NCBI RefSeq assembly: GCF_902459465.1
Contig: NW_022985702.1
Span: 62,001 to 126,000 of the forward strand
Origin: Asterias rubens
Taxonomy: Eukaryota; Echinodermata; Asteroidea; Forcipulatida; Asteriidae
Reading direction: 5' to 3'
Length of the DNA: 64,000 nt
How positions within the stretch are numbered: the first letter of the stretch is position 1; each line of letters begins with the position of its first letter. Positions 42,822-53,690 of this stretch are shown piece after piece. A model generated the notes under the pieces. It was not told the origin of the DNA. It searched no databases and saw only the letters and a list, made by a program, of their open reading frames with translations. The position numbers and the translations under genes were made by a program.

Positions 42822-45266
42822 TCATAGATTGACACACTCTTTTCTCGACAAATATGAAAAAAATGGTTCGACATGTTCCTTCATGATTTTGGTAGCAAAG
42901 GTGGGTTTCATAATGCACTCCTGTTCACCTAACTCAGCCAGTAGTCCAGGTAGGTTTTCTTTAGTTGGTAGTCTCCTGCACTCATATCCTCCCAGAATGG
43001 GTGTCATCAGAAGGAAACTTATCCAATGCTGCTTCAATAATTTCCCGATCAGATTCGGGAATGAACTGCAGGAAAGTTTCCTTGGTGTCAGCTTCACTGT
43101 TGCCATAAATGACAGTTTCCATAAACACTGGAGCAAGACCAATGGGGAAATATCGCAGGTCCTTCCATCCCTTCGCAGTGATCCTTCCTACAGCTTCCCA
43201 TTTCCGCTCACCAAAGTCGTGCCGAATGACAGGTACCTTAATTGTCGCCCCTGTCGTCATTTTTTCGTTAAACTCCAACCAGAACTGGGTGAGAGCATCT
43301 TGGTAAACTCCAATACCTTGCCCCGACTCCATGTCACCATTGGGTAAAATCATGTGGACCGATAATTTTGCTCCCATGATGCTTGGCCTCGAGAAGGCCT
43401 CGACCAAATCATCAATTATAAATGCTCTCCTAAGGACGACCACTTCAAATTCACCAGAACTTTCTGTACCCCCTTTCTTCGTCTGGCACCTGGTTGGTTT
43501 CTAATGGTAGGGTGTCATTCAGATGTTCGACTTCATTTCTGCCCAATGGTCCAAACTGCACAGTTGGAGTATCAGGTTGTGATGATCCAACTTGATCCAA
43601 CTTGATCCGGACTGTCGATGTCTACAACCACCTCATTGCCAATATCCGACCAAATTGCCGGTAGTTCTTGGACGTCCTCTTCATCAACCACAGCTTCAGT
43701 TTTATTTTCCTCTGGCTTTTCTTTGTTTTTCTGTTTCTTGTTTCCTCCACACCCACTTTCCTCTGCTGAGGCGTCTTCTTCAGTTTTGGCACCTTCTTCA
43801 GCTTGGGGGCTTTCTTCACCCTGACTTTTCCCTTGGCTTTTCTTTGTCGTCTGCAGATAAAAACGCAGTACAGGCATTTTAACTTCATCATACAGGGTAC
43901 CTACGGTGAAATCAGAAGACACAGGAAGTTGTCTGAAGTCGCACATTTCAAACTCAAAATCGTCTGACTTTCCTCTTGAGGATTTCCCGCCCTTAAAAAA
44001 AAGGTTCTTGGATAACTTCACCAACTCTTCCTTGCCAGCTTTTTTGGAAACTGAAATTGGCCGAGTTCCTCCTCCATGCTGTTTACTGACTTGCTTTTAG
44101 GAACTCGTTTGGTAGTTATAGTCAATCCACCCAATGTCAATTTTTCTAACATCCTTCCGGGCATTGCTGTTGCCTTTCAGCTTCACTGATCGGTTGTCAC
44201 TAGATCCAGATGCTTCAAAATCGTCTTCATCATCAGTATCCGTGAGTGTTTCCTTTCGTCGTTTAAGCTGCAGCTTCCGACGCAGTGTGTTCAGGAGTTT
44301 GTTTTTCTTTGATGATAGTGGTGGTTGATCTGATGGGCCTGCCATTTGACAAAAGCTCCTTACTGCAATTCTGTCGCCAAGCAGAGGGATGAAGGTCTTT
44401 AAAGTGTCATCATCCATCATCCCAATTGTGTCTGCGTCAATCTAAAGCAAAAATAGAAAATAAAGAAAGGTTAGCCTCTTCGGTTAAAAGAAATGCCATT
44501 CCATAAACAGTCTTCATACAACAAGTTTTATTGTTTAACTCACAGAAATGTTACTATATAGTAACCTTACATTTTTGTTGAGCCCACCCCCCTGCCCCAT
44601 CGTAATAAGTCCAATGCCCACACAGACACATGTCTACAATCCCGGCCAAAATGCTTGGGCCACCCTTTCCTAATGTTGTATACAACGATTCCCTGTGCAC
44701 TTCCCATTCACATTCAAAACATTTGTCCCCCGCCCCCCGCCCCCCACTCAATGTTGACTGTAACTCAGAACACAACTCAGAACACAATCAGCAATTGGAA
44801 CCAACATTGAAAGGGGGCAGGGGGGCCCAACGAGATATGGCCAGGATTGTAGAACATGTTATTCTTTTTACTGACCACTAACCACCCTCATCCTCACTGA
44901 CCATGTCACTCTAAAACTTCCTGACCAGTATATAAAAGTGTTATTTTCTTTTCTTAATCATTCTCTATCCTATTGCAATAGGCCTCTAACTATCTTTCAA
45001 AGACTTTTAACCAAAATAGATGCTTTAATACATTAACTTGTTTAGCATATAGCCTTGTGTCATTCGAAACCCCCCTGAATATCAGGTAAAACAATGGAAA
45101 CATTAACAAACAATAAACGAAACAATTGTTTTCTTATAGACCTATTATGCATGTTATATAATCCGGTAAAGGGAGAGAATGAGTTTTAAACCTTTTCATC
45201 TTTCATTTGGTTGATCGTCTTCATTGGAATTCCTCTCTCCTGTAGGTATTTGTAAATGTCCCCCAT
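42822..45266 (-). pseudogene. SAM-like / HECT-like family pseudogene, two exons
   Basis: Exon 1 is 45266-45192 (MGDIYKYLQERGIPMKTINQ), donor GTTTAA; exon 2 starts at 44441 (acceptor CTTTAG) with IDADTIGMMDDDTLK and LLGDRIAVRSFC. Together they form a SAM-like helical domain. A basic/acidic linker, the GGGTRPISVSKKAGKEEL block and an acidic region follow. The C-terminal part has GQGIGVYQDALTQFWLEF, VIRHDFGERKW, RYFPIGLAPVFME and CRRLPTKENL, like the HECT-like region of G2E3-related proteins in fish and invertebrates. Lesions are a TAA at 44097-44099, a tandem 11-bp duplication near 43588-43610 shifting the frame, a shift near 43460, and a shift near 42990. The stop TGA is 42824-42822. Function is uncertain; copies are multicopy in many genomes. 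Confidence 0.65.
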
Positions 45267-46932
45267 CGCTGCACACCTATCTGGTTGATAGGAAATGAAC
45301 AAAAATAGTCAAGTGCTATAAATTAGAACATGCGAAAACATTTTTTAAACTCTTAATTAATTATTTAACAGTCCCTTGTACTATACTGAAGGATTGCTAA
45401 TACTGGGGGAAAAAATGAAATAAAAATAATCTCAATGCATAATATGCACGTAAACTTAATTAGTATACAAAACACTAATTAAGTACCGACAAAGACTTAA
45501 TGATCACACCCAGGGGATACCGCAAGGGAAAAGGCCGGCAATGTAGATGGCCATGTGGGCGAGGATCCCAGGTGTGGCAGTCTCGGAGCTCCGACGGTCT
45601 CAGAGCTCCAGATTACCAAGTCATGGCGACGCCCATGAACGAGTGGAGCGTATGCTTTATGTGGAGCTTTATGTGGAGCTTTATGTGGAGCTTTATGTGA
45701 AAAAAGTAAACACGTTTATAATAAGTATTGTAGGAGTGGGAATTACAAAGAAGGTTCTTGTGAAAGCCAGAAAAGGGTTTTGGGTTGCCCCTCGGAAAAG
45801 CACTCGTACGATAACAAAACAGGTCTCGAAAATTTATTCGTGGCGGTAGCGGGGGCGGGGAGTCACGCCCGCAACGACAGCATGCTACGTCATCCCAGAG
45901 AGCTTGGCACGCCAGAGATCTGAGACCGTGATTACTGCGTGCCGAAATCTCCGGTGACGTCACCCGGAGCTCTGAGACCGCCGGAGCGCTGAGGCCGCCA
46001 GTCCGGCATGGGACCACCCATTCCCAGTCAGTAATGCACATGTACAGATAATAAGTTCTTGGTAAATTCATACATTTATATTCACTATCTACAAATAAGA
46101 CTCAAATGTGTCCGATTTAACGACACGTTTAAACGTAGATAAACCTGTGGAAACTCTCAGGTTTCACTAAGCACGTTCCACAGCATGGGTCCCTTATGTT
46201 TAATAGTTTTATGAGCAAAGGAAGAACGAGTGTTATATTATATGCAATTTAGATGCTTTGCGGGTAGAGTGAGCTAGAATGAACATCTGAATTTAATATG
46301 TTTGGTCCCCATCTATTCTTGGCCCCATGCCAGGCTTCGCCCAAAATCAATGTACTTATAATCTCCCTATCGCCCACAGTCGGTTCAACATCGGGACGCG
46401 ACGGCGTTCCCTTCAAATTCAAGCTCTGTGGCATAAACTATTAGTCATAGCTATAGCAGCAATTTTGGCAGGCCACTTACTAATTTTAACAATGAAACTA
46501 AAGACTGATTGAATTTCATGGGCGAAGTTAAGGCCTGTGTCCAGGATTACCAACTGAGCATTACAGCTAGCTAGTGCCCAACTTTCTCAGTCTCACAGGC
46601 TTACCGTTATATAATAGGTGTATGGCCATGACAGTCAAAGGGTAGTGTACACTGTGGAACTAGAAGCACAAGCGCGCAACCGCTGAAGCAGTGGAGCAGC
46701 GCTTAAAAACAGTACACACTATTTCCAAACAAGCCTATTATAGCACCTACTTCAGTTACACTTTAGGTCTATAATCCAGTGAACATGAAAATGTTAAAAC
46801 GACTAAATACCTGCGTTTTATTACCAAGAATCTCCAATCACGATAGCGCTTCGGTCACTCAATCACGTTGAAAACATCGTACCACATCGCTCCAGGGATG
46901 CAGAGTGACCAGTAAATAGCGCCCTCTAGGGA
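45267..46932. repeat. Non-coding region with a 12-bp tandem repeat and an inverted-repeat pair
   Basis: Unit TATGTGGAGCTT repeats about 3.5 times at about 45657-45700. CTCCGACGGTCTCAGAGCTC near 45588-45608 is inverted as GAGCTCTGAGACCGCCGGAG near 45967-45987, bounding a 400-bp GC-rich segment that may be a MITE. From 46050 to 46930 I see no gene. Confidence 0.5.
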
Positions 46933-47115
46933 TGAGTGAATCCGTAATAACGGATTACTAATCCGTAATAACGGATTACTAATCCGTAATAACGGATTAC
47001 TAATCCGTAATTACGGATTAATTACGGATTACTAATCCGTAATAACGGATTGCTAATCCGTTATAACGGATTACTAATCCGTAATAACGGATTGCGAATT
47101 CGTTATTACTGATTT
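46933..47115. repeat. Palindromic satellite-like array of TAATCC/GGATTA units
   Basis: About nine units close to TAATCCGTAATAACGGATTA, with a 20-21-bp period, follow each other. Each unit is itself an imperfect palindrome. I count six exact TAATCC and six exact GGATTA words; two units have GGATTG. The last unit decays into ATTCGTTATTACTGATT. Confidence 0.85.
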
Positions 47116-47925
47116 GAAATTTATTTTTTTACTGGCGCTAATGGGCCTTCGTAGTTTTCTTTTTTCCCCAGGAACACAAAGTATGATTTATATAACTACA
47201 CTAGCTTTCAACTTTGTGCACCACATAAGCACATCTCATTCTTGACAAACTAACATGTAACTCTTGTTTATTCCAAAGTTTTCTTTGTAAAGAACACTAA
47301 ATATACACTAATATGATTTTCAAACTGAATCCAATAAACCTTTATCATGGTGCAGCCAACTTGTTTCTCTCCCATCCAAGTTATGATTAAGATTTTTAGA
47401 TTAAAGAGGGGCTCTAAGGTAAAATTCATTTTTTGCTCCACTCATTTTCCATTCCATTTCCAGAGTCATTAAAACGTTGTAAAATGTCATTTTAACTGAT
47501 ACTTTGTATGGCACCGGGAACATGAAGTCACTGGACAATAAATGGGTCTGTACCTTCCACACATGACTATCGTAGATATTCATGAATGAACTGAAAATTC
47601 CCTGTAAAAAAATGTACATACCCACATTTTTTAAATATGACTTCATAAGATGTGTTTGGATGTTCACAGATTTTGCACTGTGGAAGGGTATCAACTAAGA
47701 AGAAATTTAATTTTATACCATTTTAAACGAGGTAAGAGACTTGTGATGTTTTTTCACTTTCATATTGACTCTTGGAAAATGAGTGCAGCAAGAAAAAATA
47801 ATAATGATTTGACCTAAGATTCCCCATTCCTTTTAAAGCTATTAAACCCCAAACTTTTACTGTGTATATTGTTTTGGGAAAGTTTGAGGTAAGATAGTTT
47901 TGAAGATAAACTAGAGATCACCGGT
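47116..47925. other. Gene-free AT-rich stretch
   Basis: A minus-strand open frame at 47401-47694 has no recognisable motif, and nothing else supports a gene. It may hold the 3' untranslated region of the SAMD3-like gene on the minus strand. Confidence 0.35.
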
Positions 47926-49021
47926 CTACAACACCCACTCGTTTTCATAGTTGCCCAGTGCATTGGTGAGAGCGAGCAGCTTCGCACTGATCCTTGGTTG
48001 CTTTCCCTTTGGTCTCTTCCTCTTAGACCCACATTCTGGGTTGATCCCAAGCATAACTCAAAAAAAAAAAAAAAAAAAATGTTCAGTTTTAAAAATCAGA
48101 CTTTAGTAGGAAGAATATCAAACCTACCTCGGAGGTATCCATTTACTCATGGGTATTGAGCAGAAATAAGTGTCTTATTCCAGGACACAAGCATCATGAC
48201 TGGCCAGTCTGGGATTCAAACCAAAATTCTCATGGCTCAGCTGACAGAACTTGAGTTTGGTGTGCTAGACCACTCAGCCACAACACTAGACCACTCAGCC
48301 ACAACACTCCACGAAGCAAACTCACAAGTAAGGTCAAATGATATAAGTCAAATGACCTTAACTTTAAGTTCTAGGGAGTGGCTAAGGAGAAAAAGATTCA
48401 AACTCGTTAATTACCTCTGTAGAAATTCCAAAACAGTTGAACAGCTTTCTGGGTATTACAAATTCAACATGTAGTAGGCCCCGAACCACACGTAAATAGC
48501 CGACAGAGGATTGGTGACCTCTACCACCACAGCATCATCGATGCACAGCGAGAAGACACTGGCAGTGAGGGGTTGACCTGTGTAATTAATATTGTTTGCA
48601 ATTATAATAATAAAAATAATTTTAAAAAGGCCAATCGAGGTGAGGGCTAAAATAAAGATATAAAAAGAAAGCGTAGAAAATTGAGTCAAAACAGGAAACA
48701 GGATGCAGGTAGAGAGTTCCACAGTGAAGCAGTTTAATGACAATAACAATAATAAGAATGGCTTAGTTAATTATTGGTGGTAGTCATGTCATCAAGAGGA
48801 TGATTTTCACATCAGATGACAATAGGCCCTGGTGTGCTACCAGATAAAAAAACAAAGGAAACAATACCAGCAATAATGATTTCATACATAACATTGAGCA
48901 GAAAGAAGAAACCATATGAATGCATGATCTCTTCTTACCAGTCTTGGTATAAAGTTCATCACTCTCACTTACCACAAGTCACAAGACATGGTGATCCTGG
49001 GAGTTCCATAGTCTCAAGCTT
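47926..49021 (-). CDS. SAMD3-like family gene, C-terminal exons
   Basis: Minus-strand pieces are 49021-48973 (KLETMELPGSPCLVTC), 48577-48460 (SVFSLCIDDAVVVEVTNPLS, then YVWFGAYYMLN) and about 48054-47926 (MLGINPECGSKRKR, ending GNYENEWVL-stop). The first two join in phase with GT/AG. PGSPC, the D-D-A-V-V segment, an ALFAxYYxLN-like stretch and a LGINPxxGSK end are the C-terminal hallmarks of SAMD3-like proteins multiplied in fish and marine invertebrates. The exon between 48460 and 48054 that should carry a TLEFxQR segment was not found; a SINE lies there. Upstream exons would fall where the second DIRS element begins (49444). Function unknown; probably a fragment. Confidence 0.55.
48085..48310 (-). 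mobile_element. tRNA-derived SINE
   Basis: On minus the head reads GTTGTGGCTGAGTGGTCTAG (A box) and, after a long variable arm, GGTTTGAATCCC (B box), as in a Leu/Ser-type tRNA. The body has GTGTCCTGGAATAAGACACT and GAGTAAATGGATACCTC, typical of widespread animal SINE bodies. A 20-bp duplication (GACCACTCAGCCACAACACT) lies at the head. A homopolymer run of about 20 lies at 48060-48079. Confidence 0.65.
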
Positions 49022-49772
49022 CTGTAGTAATTTTTTTTTTTAAATTCATTGTTATCACATACAGATCAAAGACCTAGATCCATTTACATCAAACTCTTGT
49101 TTGCATTTTCACTACATTGTAAACAAATTGAAGGAAAATAAAGCCCTTAATTCTCAGTCTGTTATTTTGCCTGTCAAATTGTTATGTCTGAAAATCACAT
49201 GTGCAATATCAGTGTCGAAACCATAGGGTCTCATTAACAGGGGTGGGGGGTGGGGGGAATCAGGGATGCAACAATTTGTCTATGGGAGCAAAACCAAATT
49301 CACTCATCAGGGGTCTTGGCGGCACATCAACCGTGCCCCCCTCAATTTTTTGATTTCTTTGCAAATAAAAAAAAAGTGCACTGAACTACTACCCAAAGAA
49401 AATGGAAATAGGAGAGAAAAGCAAAATAACAGAAGATCAGTAGGTCTACTTCACTCTACTTACCGGTAGAGTCGATTTACTAATTTGCATATTCCCTATG
49501 CCGCCAGGCAATATTGCTAAGACTTTACACACAATAGCGCCCTCCACCGTCCTACCCACAATGCCCCATGACATGCTTGCCACGAAGTCGTCCTCTTTTC
49601 TCATAGCCACAGTTGGGTGAGGATGTAAATAATTCTGTGTCCAACAGTTTACCGTTTTTAAAATGAAATAAAAACACCTTACCTTTATGGCTGAGATTTG
49701 AAATAAAGACTGAGATTGAAGATAGTAGAGTTGTTGTTTAGTTGAAGTGTTTTAGATAAAGATCGTTATAAA

Positions 49773-51848
49773 TGAGTAGTTCAAGGAAATGGAATTTGGG
49801 GAGGGCTCTGGCTGTCGGAACTGGGGGTACGTCCATTCCCCGGGACAGTCGCAGCCCTCGGAGGGCTGCGCCGGTGACACTCAGTCACTGGGCTCACCCT
49901 TCAACCGGCCTCAGTCGGCTGCGTCGGCTGGGGACCCACTGACCAAGGAGGGAGCCTCCCTGCTCCCCCTCTTCGATCAGCGTAAGTGGGTCCACCCAAT
50001 CTAAGGTCAAGCGCCCCGACAAGTCAAAGAAAACTAGTGCCGGGGCGGCGACCAAGAGAGGTAGGGCTAAAGGTAACTCCGTTCCGGAGCGCGCCGCGCC
50101 CTCTCTCGAGCCTCGGGGTCACTGCAGCCGGAGGGATTCCACCTCCACCTGGCTCAGTGAACCCAGCCCTCGCCAACCACGTGGGTTCCCCCACGACGGT
50201 CGTTGATGGGCCTTTGCGAGGCCACCCTACCCGATCAACACCCGCCCACGCCATAGGCGGTGGTGTGCTTGCGATGGGTAGAAGCATTGGCTTACCCGGC
50301 CCTCGCTACCACATGGGTTCCCCCACGACGGTCGTTGACGGGCTTTTGCAGGGCCGCCTTACCCAATTAACACCCGCCCACGCCATGGGCTGTGGGGCGC
50401 TTGCAATATTATGAGTTGAAGGATTGTTTACATGGAGCAGGGTAGCTGGGAGTCCCCCGGCAAACCAGGTGAAATAATTATAAATAAATTAAATTAAATA
50501 AAATAATAAAAAAAATAAAATAAAAAAAAAGTCACTCTGACAATTTTTTTTGCTTGGCTCCCACAGGGTCGGGCGTCTCCGGGATAACGAGTCAGTATGC
50601 CAAGACGATTTCATGACAGCTTTTCAGACCCTCATGGCCACATTTCCGGCCGACATGAGGTTTAGAATTTTGCCCCACCCGGGCTGTACATCCAACCCGA
50701 CTATTCCGGTCACGACTGGGTGCACACAGGTCAGGGAGGCCCCAAGGGCTTGGTTAGCTGTGCATCGGCCTCCTCTCACAGCCACTGCTCAGCACCTACC
50801 ACACACGATATTACGTGGGGTGGCGCGGGGCACTATGGACAGTCACGCACTTGGGTACAAGGGCACCATCCCCGACGGGGATCAGCCTGCACCCTTCAAG
50901 GTCCTTCGTGTCAGATAGGGGTCGGACCATCATGGTTTGGGCACAGCTCTGCCATTTGGTGGCACGCCTTTGCTGGGTGCCTCCGACCCTTTTTTGAGTC
51001 CGGCTAGCTACTCGTCCCTGGGTAAAGGACGAGTTGGCCACTAGCATTCAGCAGTCTTCAATTACCGAAACTAAATTGCGCCTTGTCAAGCGGGACAGGA
51101 CTTGGATGCCGGGCCTTCCCGTCGAGAAATCTGAGGATCATCCTGCTGAACGACAATCATTCAAGTGGAGGACAGGCCCGACTCTGCGTAGCGGAAATAA
51201 TTTTCCAGCTATGCCACTCGATTGTGTCTGCAGTGACCGTATCGAGGGCATTATGTTGGTGACCATTTGGGAATACTTACTCCAAGTGGGCGGAGACTTA
51301 TTATCAATTCCCCACGGTGGACTTCGATATATATTTTTTGAACCCAGTTCTACCAGACTCGGCGTCAGATAGACTTGCCGCCGATAGGGGGACAGCTCCT
51401 TCCAAATTTCCCTTTGCAGACAAAGCCCAAGGGAAAATGGAAGAGTATAGTTGGGAAGAGGGACTCAGTGTCACACTTTGGCATGCGCACGTCGTCCTTC
51501 CGACTCCTTCTATCCGATTACCTCACACTAGCTGGTGTTGAGGACTCGGCGGTTCGGGCAGACATGTTGGTAGCTTCCATCCATTGTCTGACAGCAGACT
51601 GCATACCGATCTGGACCAGTTTGCAAGGGTTTTGACCCTAGCAACATCGGCCTAACGGCTGCACGTCTAAGATGCGCTTTTTGTCTCCCGTCCGCAGGGC
51701 AGGACAAGCGTATTGACACGCTCCCTCTGGGGAAAGTCCTGTTTGCGGGTAATTTTCAGGAGTCCATGGAGTCCAAGGCTAAACGCCTTAAGGCCACGGA
51801 CGAGATGGACCTGAGGAAACCACAGGCCTCCACGCCACAGGCGAAGTA
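49773..51848 (+). pseudogene. DIRS copy B gag region, fragmented
   Basis: Starts at ATG 49773. Open pieces in several frames (such as RLRDNESVCQDDFMTAFQTL near 50560 and SFRLLLSDYLTLAGVEDS near 51500) are in the order of a DIRS gag, which contains a helical region before the RT. An AT-rich low-complexity insert (50470-50530) and many shifts break it. No enzymatic motif is present. Confidence 0.5.
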
Positions 51849-52178
51849 GCTGGGGTTGATTGGGCAGCACTTTGGAGACGAGGGGTGATGATTTTCCATT
51901 ACTTCGACGATTGGTTAATCGTGGGTCGGTCAAGGGAGATAACTTGAGGCCTCACTCCCAACCTGGGGTTCTTGGTGACAGACGAGAAGTTGCACCCAAT
52001 CCCCTCTCAGGTGTCCACCTTCATCGGTGCTGCCCTCAACTTTCAGAAGGAGCTGGCCGGCCCATCGGTGGACCAGGTGTTGAACTTGCGTCAATGCGTG
52101 GCCGCCCCCTTTTTTCCTCGGGCAATGAAGCTGGCCTGGCTCAGATTCCTGGGCCTTATAGCCAGCATGGTACAATAA
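51849..52178 (+). pseudogene. DIRS copy B reverse transcriptase fragment
   Basis: Contains the equivalents of the YLDD region (mutated: YFDDWLIVG, about 51900-51927), HPIPSQVSTFIGAALNFQ and LAWLRFLGLIASM in two frames. These align with copy A at 37620-37920. Everything upstream and downstream in the domain is missing. Confidence 0.65.
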
Positions 52179-52340
52179 GTTTGTTCACCCATGGAGACGA
52201 AACCTCATTCATTCGGGCATGGACCTTAAGTGGGCCTAGGGTCCGCAAGACGTTCTCTGAACTTTGGAGTGCGCCTGGGTCCTACGCCCCTAAAGACATG
52301 CAGTAGCACCGCGTATACCCAAGGCCTTTCCTCGGTGCGA

Positions 52341-52446
52341 GTCTATGCAAATTAGTAATTCGACTCTACCGGTAAGTAGAGTGCAGTAGACTCCCCCCCC
52401 ACAGAAGTGTGGATGGGGTCTACGAACGAATACTTACCGCTAGAGT
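52341..52446 (+). repeat. DIRS copy B internal complementary region
   Basis: Same layout as in copy A: left-tip complement, GTAGAC|TCCCCC junction, right-tip complement. A few substitutions separate it from copy A. Confidence 0.75.
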
Positions 52447-52754
52447 ATCCCTCCCTCCTTCCCCACATACTCGGTTCTTGGGTGCTTACATTTTGGTAGG
52501 GCTCATAGAAAAGAGGACGACTTCGTGGCAAGCATGTCATGGAGCATTGTGGGTAGGACAGTGGAGGGCGCTATTGTGTGTAAAGTCTTAGCAATATTGC
52601 CTGGTGGCATAGGAAATATGCAAATTAATCTCCCAGTCAGCCCCCTCAGCCACCGCTGACAGATCTGTAACCGGCCGAGCGGGGGACCTTACGGTCTCGC
52701 CGTCTCCGCCCGTCAGAAGGGGAAATGCCCCGGTAAGGCCAAAAAGGTAGGGCT

Positions 52755-53690
52755 GGTGACCGTCACGACCGACGCGTCACTCCTCGGCTAGGGGGCAACC
52801 CTCCACCCGCGTCAAATCGCAGGCGTGTGGGGTTCCGAACACCGATCGGCCCACATCAACATCCTGGAAATGTTGGCAGTCTCCAACGCACTACGGTATT
52901 CCAGTCGGACGTCAGGGGCTGTGCAGTCCTGGTGAGATGGCGACATTGCCACAGTCGTGGCCTACATCAACCACTGGGGGGGCACCCGGTCGGGACGCCT
53001 GTGTGCACTGGCCTGGGATCTCATCCACTGGTGCACACAGTGGGGAACAGCACCACATTCCGGGCGTAGAGAACGTCACAGCCAACGCTCTCTCAAGGGG
53101 CTGGATTGCCCCCACGGAGTGGTCCCTTCTCCCACAGGTGGCTCGGTCGCTCTTCCACCTGATCGACCGGCCACACCTGGACCTGTTCGCCTCCTATGCG
53201 AACCACCAGTTGCCGATCTACTGCGCAAGGGGGCCAGACCCCAACGCGTGGAAGATCGATGCTCTATCAGTACAATGGGACGGCCTACTGGCCTATGCGT
53301 TCCCACCCATCTCGCTCATCTCTCGGGTTCTGACCAAGATCGAGCAGGAGGATTGTTGGGTCCTTCTCATAGCCCCGTTCTGGCCCTGCCAACCGTGGTT
53401 CCCACGACTCGTCAGGTTACTGGTCCACCGTCCGGTGATCCTACCAGGGCGAGCGGATCTCCTGTACCAGCCCAGTTCGGGGATGGTCCATTCGGCTCCG
53501 GGGGATCTTCACCTGACGTGCTGGGTGCTGTCACGCGATCCCTCTGCTCAGCAGGCCTTTCGCAACGGGCTGCAACAATCGCAGCCCAGTCACGACGGGC
53601 CTCCACCAGGAAGGTATACCACAGCCGACTACGCCATTTCTTTAAATGGTGTAGCCGGGAATCCCTCCATCCTCCCAATACTTCTGTAGG
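52755..53690 (+). pseudogene. DIRS copy C RNase H and connecting region
   Basis: Visible pieces are HINILEMLAVSNALRY, VVAYINHWGGTRSGRL, GVENVTANALSRGW and RPHLDLFASYANHQLPIYCA, continuing to LHLTCWVLSRDPSAQQAF. The first part is broken by stops (for example the TAG in the DASLLG segment near 52790) and shifts; from about 53050 to 53689 the frame is clean. Confidence 0.7.

Larger units (their letters stand above)
49444..52628 (+). mobile_element. DIRS retrotransposon copy B, internally deleted
   Basis: It starts GTCTACTTCACTC with a left inverted repeat closely matching copy A. An internal complementary region lies at 52341-52446, and a right inverted repeat at about 52507-52628 is cut off at GCAAATTA before the tip. 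The coding part is reduced: gag from ATG 49773 (SSRKWNLGRALAV) with frameshifts to about 51850, and about 320 bp of RT. Most of RT, RNase H and the recombinase are missing. There are two near-identical 110-bp segments around 50180-50400 (CCCACGACGGTCGTTGA). Confidence 0.8.

Noticed and set aside
47401..47694. Minus-strand frame of 97 codons
   Set aside because: No motif, AT-rich, and no splice or start context; kept as non-coding.
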